Below are positions 35,214 to 46,535 of a stretch of DNA of 64,000 nt, one piece after another. This DNA is from Branchiostoma lanceolatum. Taxonomy: Eukaryota > Chordata > Leptocardii > Amphioxiformes > Branchiostomatidae. A program made the translations under genes and the position numbers. Location of the stretch: contig NC_089727.1 of the NCBI RefSeq assembly GCF_035083965.1, forward strand, positions 16,010,769-16,074,768, read 5' to 3'. The notes below the pieces were generated by a model. The model searched no databases and was not told the DNA's origin. It saw only the letters and a list, made by a program, of their open reading frames with translations. Position 1 is the first letter of the stretch. The number at the start of each line of letters is the position of its first letter.

Positions 35214-38200
35214 TTACTGTGGATCCCTTTCATTTGTGGCGAGCGAATGACGCTGTAACCAGATGTTGTAGGCGCAGATCAGGGGGACAAAAGACGGGTG
35301 TGCGCCGGGTGTGCGGGCCTTTCTCTCCCGGCAAGGACGCCGTATTGTCCGGATGTGATTATATCGATCCTGGGATGTTTGCACTAATACTGGACGCGTG
35401 TCCTCTGTTTTCCGGTACCCAACGCTCGTGGCGATACAGAGTTCTCTCAAACTGGAATTCCTGTTCTAATTCAGCGATAGAGACAACAAACAAATTATGA
35501 TATCATGTATACATGTACAGACTTCCGTCGTAACTGATGGCAAAAGCTGCCTGACACCCAGTGTCATGGTAGGCCATCAACTTTGTCGAAACTTTTTGTC
35601 TTCTCTTGTGAATGGTATTGATATAGATTTGAATAGAAGTGCTACAACAGTTCTTTAGAGTAGTACCACAGTGTCTATGCAAAATAGATAGTTTAAGATA
35701 TTTATGATGTCTAGATTTTAGATAATTACAACCATGTTATGACCGAAAAGTCTACCTCATGTTCCCCTCAGTTGTTTCTGCGACGGTTATATACCGTTAT
35801 GGATATGTGATTTCTGGGCCATTTTTTGTCGCAAAAAAGGATTGCTTTCTTTCTCTATCTCCAGTTCAATGATAACCAAAATTGGTGCACCGTCGTCTAG
35901 ACTAAGCTTCTTTTGATGTTTGAGGCTTGATATCTGCACAGCGCGTCTTCACTTAGGAGACTTGTACTTGTGTTCGACATCAAAGACTGAACACACTGAT
36001 ACAATCACGCCTGCGGCCACTACACGGGTAATTTCAAAGTGTCTGTTTTTTGTCTGAACGTCGGTAACGGCTGGTGAACAGTGTATGTGTGTGTAGCGTG
36101 CGGACCGGAAGACAGAGCAATGAAAGATGATTTCTAAAAGGGAATAAATGTGTGTCCGTGGTTATGGGTAAGAATTATTCGTGGTTATGATAGGACATGC
36201 AAAAAGGTGTTACTTCGAATCTAAGAATCTAATTCTTCGTGTCAGTCTTTCAGATATAAGCTAGAGTGTTTCAAAATGCTTTCTGATACAAACAAGTACA
36301 AAGTAAGGAAAAACGAATTTGAAATCAATTTTGTTTTGATCATAATCATAGATATTGTAGTAAGACTAAAACACAATTTTGATGGGCCAAGCTGCTACAC
36401 AGTTTTGTGACACATGGATCGATGGACTTACCATCGCAAGCACGGAGCATGCGTAGGTGGCATGGATGTATGATGTACCAGTCTTTGTAAACCTAGAAAT
36501 TATAGATAGTAGACACTATGCAGTGACACTACACTATGTAGAGTGTCAAACGTTACTATAGTTTACGACGATTTCGTGGAATACTGGTCATAGTGGTCCC
36601 TGGTCCCAACTTTGCTTAATACTATAGACATCAAGCATTAGAGTCTAAAAGAAGCCAGTCCAACAGTAGTGTGCATTTTCAGGCAAAACGCAATGCAAGA
36701 TATGACGAATTATTGCAAGACATATATAGAAGATGCATTGATGACTGTTACGTAGATCAGTCTGCAAATATGCTTACTACGAATGGGTGCTCTATCAGTT
36801 ACCGCGGTCTCAACTCGCTGAGCAAAAAATTCTTAGTCTGTGATCTCTGTAAAAGTGTTTGAAACATGCTGCCGACAAATCGCTGTCCTATCGCTAACGT
36901 CTGTCGCGGTATGTGAAAATTAGTAGCTTGTATGTTCTCTATCAATGATGGCGGCACGTTAAGTCCTCGGCAGCAGCTTCGGCTCTTTTCGGCCGTCGGG
37001 TCGGTACTGTGATTACGAAGGCGTTCTATTGGTCTCATACAAAGGAAATTGCCGAAGCACTTTGCTGCTTTGTCTGAGATACTCTGTGTGTAGATTAAAA
37101 GAAGTTAGCGTTGCCAACGACAACAGTACGAAAGAAAGAAGAAAAAAACTGTTTTCTGACTTTGTGTCTCTGTCGTTGTATCTCTCTACCTGTGATGTTT
37201 TCTGGATTTTACATCTTGTCCATGCACTTTATTACTATGATCACGCAGTTATTCGCCCTACTGTATACGCGTAGAAAAGAGGAAATATAGAATTGAACAT
37301 TGTCTCTCCATACTCTTGAAAGCCAGGTCCCTACACGTGTCCTGTTTCTTTCCATGTTGTCATGACAGATTCAAGAAACATGTCTCCGAGCAGTCGGACT
37401 ACACACGAAGAACGAATGTCTGTCAATGTGTGGCAATATTCGATATACACGTATTAGTATGCTCCATCTCAACTTTTCACAATTTTCATGCGAAGACCGA
37501 CGGTTCAAACTTTGCTGCAGGATACCAACTTAGTGTATATTTCTTGTGCATATGTTGTTGCCGTGACTCCAACAACGCCCCCTGGTGTTCCTTCCTTGGA
37601 AGTTCATGTTGTGCATGTCTTTGCTACAAAATTAATGTCAAGTTTTTTTCGACAAATGTACATTGTACCTCCTTGATTGTACTCAGGGATATAATGCATT
37701 AGCAATGCCGTGCTGTGTTTAGGTAGCCTTTATCTTTTAGTTAGAATCATTGTTAAGTATTGTACATTAATTTTAGTGCACATACAGTCTTTATTCTATT
37801 GTGTAGCAGCGATTGCGTTTGTACATTCGCCAAGAAGGTTATGTTTTCATATATCTTGCGGCAATATTCCTCCGTCCCTTGAGGTTTGGAGTTAATCGAG
37901 ACCCGTGGCCAATTTTCTGGTCAGCAGGTTACTTCAGAGGGCGCTCCCGACCAGACTTGGGCAGTCCCCCCGTCAGAAACCCGTCAGAGTCTCCGATGAT
38001 ATCAGTCTGTACCAAGATGGATGAAGCACGTTAGTAAGTCTCGTGTCGTCCAAAATGGGTGTCAATCACCCACAAAAGTCCCAAACAGCGCGCGCGTGTA
38101 CGCTGAATGGACGACTGCAAACTACATACCGCACTGAGCCAGCGCACTTAGCGGCGGAAATCTTGAGATATTTGGGATATTTTGAGGAACCAGATGTCAA

Positions 38201-39541
38201 CAGACTTTCAAACACTATGTAGGACAATGGCTTAAAGGAACGAAAATGAAATATGGGCGATATGACAAGTGATAAAAGGCTAAGGAAAGTACGAGAGATC
38301 ACAGGAAAGGACAACCACATGTTAATGTTGCTTGAAGCGAAACATGTTTTAATCCTTTCAGCCGGCTCTAAACATTCTTGATCCAGCTCTTTCTCTGAAT
38401 CTTCTGTCACCAAGACATGGAATGGAAGTACACAAAGGAACGTAAGGTACACACACTTCAATCTCGCATGAAACTTCACCAAGTGCAGAACAGAAGGATG
38501 CGTTTTGACCTAGAATTCACGGTTTCAGTATAACACCTTTTTTTTGAGGAGTTTAATCTAATCCACGATCGAGCAGGATTAAACACAGAAAGAGACATAA
38601 TCCCCGTCTAACAAACTGGATAGGAAAATGGCGGTCTTTTACAGATAAACCAACTGGTTCTGATGATAACCGCGGATAATTTTGGCCATCGGAGAGTTTT
38701 TGAAAGATAATTGTACTTTTGTTCAGGTTATCTCATAAGTGGGGGTAGCCGGGTGACGGCATTCTTTCAGGCGGCGACACAAAGCGGCATCTCGCCGGCG
38801 GTTTCTGAGGGCGACGCGCTGACTGGTCTGTGGAGTGAGACGGCGCGAAATTGGGAGATCAGGTGAGCACAATCCAGGTGTTTTCCCTCAGAAAGTCGTC
38901 TGCCAACGACAGCGATTTCAAAAGCCGCTGGGACACTTTGAAGTCGCATCGGGAGCCATTGTTTCCGGCATTTTTAAGATTATGGAGAAAATGCGTAGCG
39001 AAACGGCTGGTTCCTCCAACAATTCTATCCCATACGACCTCGGCATTTTATAATCACAGTTGATCCCGCTGATCGAAGTTGAAAGAAAGAGTCGCGTGGC
39101 GCATTGTTTATCACTTTTCACGAAGAACACACAGCTAGGTCAAACTGAGAAACAAAGAATACAAGTCCATCGTGGACAAATACACTGAGAGTTTATGTCT
39201 ATTTATTTATTTGTAGTTGCAAGAGCCGAATAGGGAGTCTTTCTACAAACAGAACATGAATGCGTTTTTATATTCACGAGTGCGGACTAGAAAAAAGAAT
39301 ATTGTTCCAGCTTTCAAAACTATTCCATAATATGTTAGACCGTCCCATTTCTTAAAAGAACGTTGGCCTTTCTATGAATATGCCAGGTTCATAAAATCAA
39401 TTGTCTGATGAAAGTATACTTGTGTTTCAAACTATTACATGTAGTATATGGTCAATCATCTTAGAAGGTTAAACTCGAAGCGATTTAGAACTGGAATAAG
39501 GGGAATTGTCTATTGTCTTGTTTCCTTAAGACAAAGGATAT

Positions 39542-39623
39542 AGCGATATCTTAGCCTGGAATCCAAACCTATTACGAGACTCGGGAGCTATAATAGGTTT
39601 GGATTCCAGGCTAGCGATATCTT
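39542..39623. mobile_element. 60 bp hairpin insertion in unit 1 with 11 bp target duplication
   Basis: The hairpin 39553-39612 runs from AGCCTGGAATCCAAACC to its complement. AGCGATATCTT is repeated exactly at 39542-39552 and 39613-39623. Units 2 and 3 have one copy of the site and no hairpin. It is of the same terminal type as 3294-3399. Confidence 0.85.
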
Positions 39624-40381
39624 GGATATATTACTGGTTACGAAGTCCGAGATAAAGAAACCGTATATCTGTTACAGTTTATCTCTGGGGTTAATCCTAT
39701 TCTTTCTGCTCACTAATCCTGATGCACTCTAACGTAAACAAGTCAGATTATAAAGGTGTTTATTCCTGTTTAAAGCTACGTGGCTAATGACTTAGCTAGT
39801 TGAGATGGCATAGAAAGAAACAATAAAAACAACACATTTAAAACAAAGAAAGACTTTTGAAATTGACACTTGCCTTGAAATCATGATTGTCACTGAATCC
39901 AATTAAATTTTGAGGTAAGCTGGGAGTATATAAGAAGCCGGTTCCAACAGATAAAAAATCTAGTGGTACAAAGCCAAAGCTTACAAGCAAATGTTGCAAC
40001 GGGAGAGTTGGGATTGCATACTCTTCATTGAGCCTTATTCTGAACAGAAAACAAAAAACAAATAGAAAGCCACAGCTGATGTCATATAAATCTGTAGAGT
40101 ATACCATACTCGTCTGTTCTTGATTTTGATTCAATGTCTATTGGCTTAAATTTAAAGGAAATAAATTCAATCCTAAGCCTCAGTATACGGGAACTAAACC
40201 ATGAAACCCATCTGTTGCGATAGCTTTTGATTGTCGACAACTTTACTTATCGTGAAGATGATCCCCGAGTTACTTGTGATGGACCCTCATGTGATAAAAG
40301 CACATTCCTTCATTAGAATTAACACAGGAACGTGATGACTTTGTTATCTTATCAAAATGATGAGGGCCTATTTTGCAATTA

Positions 40382-40583
40382 CTGTGAATGCAGAAACGGT
40401 GGTTTTATGTTCCCGGTTTTCGCGGCGACCGTTTCACCGCGAACATAAAACCGCCGCGAACATTTCTGGCCAACATTATAGTAGTATGTGACTTTAGCGC
40501 TGCCGCAAACTTAAAACCACCGAAACACTTCATTTTCGCCTTAGCACGAAATAAAAACCACGCGAGCTTAAATGCATTTACAG
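40382..40583. mobile_element. TTCGCGGTGGTTTTA-family MITE in repeat unit 1
   Basis: Starts CTGTGAATGCAG and ends TGCATTTACAG. It carries GTTTCACCGCGAACATAAAA and is homologous to 42879-43087 and 16264-16474. Absent from unit 3 near 45375-45385. Confidence 0.8.
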
Positions 40584-41450
40584 CATTGCGTTGTCTTTGT
40601 TCTATATAACGTTGGCCAAACAATTGCAACTTTTGCAATGGCGTAGAACAGCAATAAACAAGCAAACAAACAAGCAAACTACTTCTCCCTCAGATGTTGG
40701 TATTACCAAGTTTTCCTCACTACCATCACCCTACCGCTATTCCCTGTGGGAAGACTAATAGTTTTTCTCCCCTCCCTTCCTCTTTCCGTTCCCCTCTCCT
40801 CAAGGAAAACCTCATCCGTCTTCACCACGAGCGTTCCCGTATCAAAGTCAGGCATCGACAGCTCCAATTCTAACCCCCTAATCACAATCAACCAACTCCG
40901 ACAGGAACTCGATCAAATCGATAACATTTGTGTAATTGATTTTGGGTTCGATACGTGACAATTGTCTCCGCCTATCTGATTTCTAAGACACTATTTCTGG
41001 TTGAAGATAGAATATATACTACACCAGGCTGTTCGCCAAAAGTCTTTGGTTCGTGATCTATAACGAGCTCGAGTACATGACTGTAAATACACTTTTTGTA
41101 ATGCTCTAACTGTTAATTATTGCGCAATTATACATTTGTAGTTTTTGGAAAAATTGTCAACATATGCCGTATGTTCTTATCTTAACTTAGGCAATTACAA
41201 CGTAATTAATCAAATTTAGCCGGAACTCAGTGACAGAAGATTGACAAGACATATTTCTCCCAGAAGGCATCCTCTTTGTTTCAATCAAATAAGACCACAC
41301 CTTAAGAATTTATCTACAAAGAGCACATGTGTAATTATTCAAATTCGCCATGGCTCCATTTAAATCGATACTGTATGCAATGTTACCAACCAATTTATTA
41401 CGTCATCTGATGACGTAGTGATAGCTTTGTGGTCACGTTTTCCTCTCAAA

Positions 41451-41673
41451 TGAATATGTCTACTGCCTACGTGCACAGGCCAGAAACTGGCCCCTTGCTT
41501 TCCAGGTGGATCCTCCAAGAAGTCCTGTCCCCTGCCCTAGCCTCTGCTTCCCGAATGTTTAACCCAGTGTCCTTCACAATCTGGTCTTTCCATCTCTTAT
41601 GTGGGCTTCCCCGGGGTCTGGGGGTAGCGAACTCCTGGTTGTAGGCTTTGTCAGACTAATGTTTGTGAATATG
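41451..41673 (-). mobile_element. Truncated LINE (RT C-terminal end) in repeat unit 1
   Basis: A 207 bp insert (41459-41665) is bounded by TGAATATG on both sides. In unit 3 there is a single TGAATATG (46265-46272) and no insert. The minus strand reads like the C-terminal end of a non-LTR reverse transcriptase (RPRGS, then KDxxLNIREAEARAGDRTSWR), a fragment with several breaks. Confidence 0.6.
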
Positions 41674-42878
41674 GCACAATACTATTCCATGCTCGGTTCT
41701 TCAGCTTGGCTATGCAAATCAGAGCAATTCGATTTGAACTCTCAAAAATTGATAAGAGTAAGGTCCTTGGATTGCCACTTTTCCATATGTACTCACCCCG
41801 ACCCCATAGTTTTAAGCAAATGCGACGTCCCTAAAGTGATTGTTTTATAATACAAAAGGTATTGTTCCGCCTTTTGAAACTATTTCAAAACAGATTAGAG
41901 CGTTCCGTTCCTTAGAAAAAAAGAACTTGGCCTTTCTGTAAATATGGGCTGCAGACCGCTAAGTTTATAAATGAATTCTCTGATAAAAGTATACCTGTGT
42001 TTGAAACTTAATTGTCAATCTTCCTCGAAAGTTAAACTTTAAGAATATTAAGAATATTTCTCATATTGTCTTGTTTCCTTAAGACAAAGGATATAGCGAT
42101 ATATTGGATATATTACAGGTTACGAAGTCCGAGATAAAGAAACCGTATATCTGTTACAGTTTATCTCTGGTGTTAATCCTATTCTTTCTGCTCAGTAATC
42201 CTGATGCGCTCTAACGTAAACAAGTCAGATTATAAAGGTGTTTATTCCCGTTTAAAGCCACGTGGTTAATGGCGTAGATAGATGAGATGGCATTGAAAGA
42301 AACGATAAAAACAACACATTTAAAACAAAGAAAGACTTTTAAAAATGACACTGGCCTTGAAATCATGATTGTCACTGTATCCAATTAAAGTTTGAGGTAA
42401 GCTGGGGTTATATAAGACGTTATCTGTTCAAGGTCTTCTTCGAACGATGAAAAATCTAGTGGCGCATAACGTTAGTTTACAAGCAAATGTTGCAACTGGA
42501 GAGTTGGGATTGTATACTCTTCGTTGGGCCTTATTCTGAACAAAACAAGAACACACAGAAAGCCACAGCTGATGTGCTGTCTTTTAAAGCTACAGAGAAT
42601 ACCATTCTTGTCTTCTTTTGATTTTGTTTCAATGTCTACGCTCGAACTCACTTATATAGCCAAGAAATGTAATCCTAAACCTGAGCATGTGAAAACATAA
42701 AACCCATCGTATCTGTTGTGGTAGCTTTGATTGTCGACTTTCATTATCTTAAAGATGATCCATGGGTTGCTTGTGACGGACCCTCATGTGATAAAAGCAC
42801 ATTCCTTCATTAGAATTAACACAGGAACGTGATGACTTTTTTGTCTTATCAAAATGATGAAGGCCTATTTTGCAATTA

Positions 42879-43087
42879 CTGTGAATGCAGAAATGTTCGC
42901 GGTGGTTTTATGTTCGCGGTTTTCACGGCGACCGTTTCACCGCGAACTCAAAACTATCGCGAACATTTTTGTCAAACATTGTAGCAGTAAGTGACTATAG
43001 CGCTGCCGCAAACTTAAAACCACCGCAAACACTTCATTTTCGCCTTAGCACGAAATAAAAACCACGCGAACTTAGATGCATTTCCAG
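42879..43087. mobile_element. TTCGCGGTGGTTTTA-family MITE in repeat unit 2
   Basis: Same position in the unit and same orientation as 40382-40583. It keeps the complete GAAATGTTCGCGGTGG end that unit 1 has partly lost. Confidence 0.8.
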
Positions 43088-43936
43088 TATTGCTTAGAAG
43101 TCTTTGTTTTATATAACGTTGGCCAAACAATTGCAACTTTTGCAATGGCGTAGAACAGCAATAAACAAACAAACAAAAACGCAAACTACTTCTACTTCAG
43201 ATGTTGGTATCACCAACTTTTCCTCACTACCATCACCCTACCGCTATTCCCTGTGGGAAGAGTAATAGTTTTTCTCGCCTCCCTTCCTCTTTCCGTTCCC
43301 CTCTCCTTGGGGAAAACCTCATCCGTCTTCACCACGTGCGTTCCCGTATCAAAGTCAAGCATCGACAGCTCCAATTCTAACCCTCTAATCACAATCAACT
43401 AACTCCGGCAGGAACTCGATCAAATCGATAACATTTGTGTAATTGATTTCGGGTTCGATACGTGACAATTGTCTCCGCCTATCTGATTTCTAAGACACTA
43501 TTTCTGGTTGATGGTAAAATAAACACTAAACCAAGCTGTTCTCCTAAGGTCTAAACGAAGTCGTGTACATGACTGTAAAGAACAATGTTTTTCATACTTT
43601 GATTAGTGCGCCATTATATATTTGTAGTTTTTGGAAAAGTTGCCAACATATGCCGTATGTTCTTATCTTAATGTAGGCAATTACAACGTAATTAATCAAA
43701 TTTAGCCGGAACTCAGTGACAGAAGATTGACAAGACATATTTCTCCCAGGAGGCATCCTCTTTGTTTCAATGAAATAAGACCACACCTTAAGAATTTATA
43801 GACAAAGAGCGTATGTGTAATTATTCAAATTCGTCATGGCTCCATTTAAATCGATACTGCATACAATGTTACCAACCAATTTATTACGTCATCTGATGAC
43901 GTAGTGATAGCTTTGTGGTCACGTTTTCCTCTCATA

Positions 43937-44163
43937 TGAATATGTCTACCCTACTGCCTACGTGCACAGGCCAGAAACTGGCCCCTAGCTTTCCAGGTGG
44001 ATCCTCCAAGAAGTCCTGTCCCCTGCCCTAGCCTCTGCTTCCCGAATGTTTAACACATTGTCCTTCACAAACTGGGCTTTCAATCTCTTAGGTGTGCTTC
44101 CCCGGGGTCTGGGGGTAGCGAACTCCTGGCTGTAGGCTTTGTAGACTAATGTTTGTGAATATG
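43937..44163 (-). mobile_element. Truncated LINE (RT C-terminal end) in repeat unit 2
   Basis: The same insertion as in unit 1 (insert 43945-44155, TGAATATG flanks). It keeps a longer open frame on the minus strand (RPRGSTPKRLK, NIREAEARAGDRTSWR), clearer for the family assignment. Confidence 0.62.
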
Positions 44164-46535
44164 GCACAATACTATTCCATGCTCGGTTCTTCAAGTTGGC
44201 TATGCAAATCAGAGCAATTCCATTTGAACTCTCAACAATTGATAAGAGTAAGGTCCTTTGATTGCCACTTTTCCATATGTACTCACCCCGACCCCATAGT
44301 TTTAAGCAAATGCGACGTCCCTAAAGTGATTGTTTGATAATAAAAAAAGTATTGTTCCGCCTTTTGAAACTATTTCAAAACAGATTAGACCGTTCGAATT
44401 CCTTTCCTTAGAAAAAAAAGGACTTGGCCTTTCTGTAAATATGGGCTGCAGACCGCAAAGTTTATAAATGAATTCTCTGATAAAAGTATACCGGTGTTTG
44501 AAACTTAATTGTCAATCTTCCTCGAAAGTTAAACTTTTATAAGAATATTAAGAATATTTCTCATATTGTCTTGTTTTCTTAAGACAAAGGATATAGTGAT
44601 ATCTTGGATATATTACAGGTTACAAAGTCCGAGATAAAGAAACCGTATATCTGTTACAGTTTATCTCTGGTGTTAATCCTATTCTTTCTGCTCAGTAATC
44701 CTGATGCGTTCTAACGTAAACAAGTCAGATTATAAAGGTGTTTAATCCCGTTTAAAGCCACGTGGATAATAGCTTAGCTAGATGAGATGGCATTGAAAGA
44801 AACAATGAAAACAACACATTTAAAGCAAAGAAAGACTTTTGAAAATGACACTTGCCTTGAAATCATGATTGTCACTGTATCCAATTAAAGTTTGAGGGAA
44901 GCTGGGGTTATATAAGAAAATATCTGTTCAAAAGTCTTCTTTGAACGATGAAAAATCTAGTGGCGCAAAACGTTAGTTTACAAGCAAATGTTGCAACTGG
45001 AGAGTTGGGATTGTCTAATCTTCGTTGGGCCTTATTCTGCATAAAAGAACGCACAGAAAGCCACAGCTGATGTGCTATTTTTTAAAGCTATAGAGTATAC
45101 AATTATTGTCTGCTCTTGATTTTAACTTAATGTCTACGCTCACTTATATAGCCAAGACATGTAATCCTAACCCGAGCATGCTAAAACTTAAACATAAAAC
45201 CCATCGTATCTGTTGTGATAGCTTTAGGTTGTTGACAACTTAACTTATCGTAAAGATGATCCATGGGTTGCTTGTGACGGACCCTCATGTGATAACAACA
45301 CATTCCTACATTATTAACACATGAACGTAATGACTTCGTTATCTTATCAACATGACGAGGGCTAGTTTTGCAATTACTGCCTAGAAGTCTTTGTTTTACA
45401 TAAAGATAGCCAAAGGGAGGTTTAATCAAACCTTGGTTAGCCAAACAATAAACAAACAAGTTAACAAGCAAACAAAGTCACACAAAAATGTGGAAGCCAA
45501 CAGACCGACTTTCTACTTCAGATGTTGGTATTACCAAGTTTTCCTCACTACCATCATCTTACCGCTATTCCCTGTTGGAAGGCTAATTGTAGTTTTTCTC
45601 CCCTCCCTTCCTCTTTACGTTCCCCTGTCCCCAAGGAAGAACTCATCCGTCTTCACCACGAGCGTTCCCGTATCTCAGGCAAGCATCGACAGCTCCAATC
45701 ACACTAACCCTCTAATCACAATCAACTAACTCCGGCAGGAACTCGATAACATTTGTGTAATTGATTTTAGGTTCGATACGTGACAATAGTCTCCGCCTAT
45801 CTGATTTCTAAGACACTATTTCTGGTTGATGGAAAAATAAACAAGACAAAGCCGTTCTCCTAAGGTATTTGATTCCTGATCTGAATTTCATAAAGAACAA
45901 TATTTTCTTACTCTAAATAGTGCGCCATTATATATTTTTTTTAGTTTTTGGAAAAGTGGTCAACATATGCCGTATGTTCTTATCTTAATTTAGGCAATTA
46001 CAACGTAATTAATCAAATTTAGCCGGAACTCAGTGACAGAAGATTGACGGGACATATTCCTCCCAGAACTGGCAGAAGGCGTCCTCTTTGTTTCAATCAA
46101 ATAAGACCACACCTTAAGAATCTAGTCACAAAGAGCGCATGTGTAATTATTCAAATTCGTCATGGCTCCATTTAAATCGATACTGTATGCAATCAGTTAC
46201 CAACAAATTTATTACGTCATCTGATGACGCAGTAATAGCTTTGTGGACACGTTTTCCTCTCAGATGAATATGGCACAATATTATTTCACGGTCCGGTCTT
46301 CATTCGGCCATGCAAATCAGGGCAATGCCATCTGACATCTTAAAAGTGAATCATTTTGATTTTGATTGCAACCTCTGTGTTCATACCCTGTAGTGTTGAA
46401 CGAATGCAACGTCACTAACGTTATTGATTTGTAATGATTCCTTGGCAACAACGAGATTCTTGTACAAGAATGAGGCCATAGAACAAACTGTCGAACGTCA
46501 GTCAAGATCAAAACAAAACAACATTGTGACGCAGG

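Larger units (their letters stand above)
32920..39295. other. Intergenic interval
   Basis: No gene that I can support on either strand. It contains the 192 bp tandem duplication and TIR element at 33733-35213. Reading frames at 37316-37702 and 38066-38482 are the longest but show no domain, coding bias or conserved splice context, so I leave them unannotated. Confidence 0.55.
39296..46440. repeat. 2.5 kb unit in three tandem copies
   Basis: Approximate units: 39296-41857, 41858-44344 and 44345-46440. The marker GAGATAAAGAAACCGTATAT is at 39650, 42131 and 44631 (spacing 2481 and 2500). Further shared words are CGTAACGTAATTAATCAAAT-type stretches, TTTAAATCGATACTG and TTACGTCATCTGATGACG. Units 1 and 2 are the closest pair; unit 3 lacks two insertions they share. 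I find no convincing gene: a 62-codon minus-strand frame is open in units 1 and 2 (40703-40891, 43210-43398) but has no recognisable domain. Confidence 0.85.

Noticed and set aside
35120-35500. 126-codon plus-strand frame
   Set aside because: Its first third lies in the 192 bp duplicated non-coding block, and the rest shows no domain.
37316-37702. 128-codon plus-strand Cys-rich frame
   Set aside because: Irregular cysteines, no known pattern, no ATG context or neighbours supporting a gene.
38066-38482. 138-codon minus-strand frame with a hydrophobic N terminus
   Set aside because: No domain, no splice partner, and no codon pattern distinct from its surroundings.
40703-43398. 62-codon minus-strand frames conserved in repeat units 1 and 2
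   Set aside because: The conservation is explained by recent duplication; unit 3 breaks the frame and no domain is visible.
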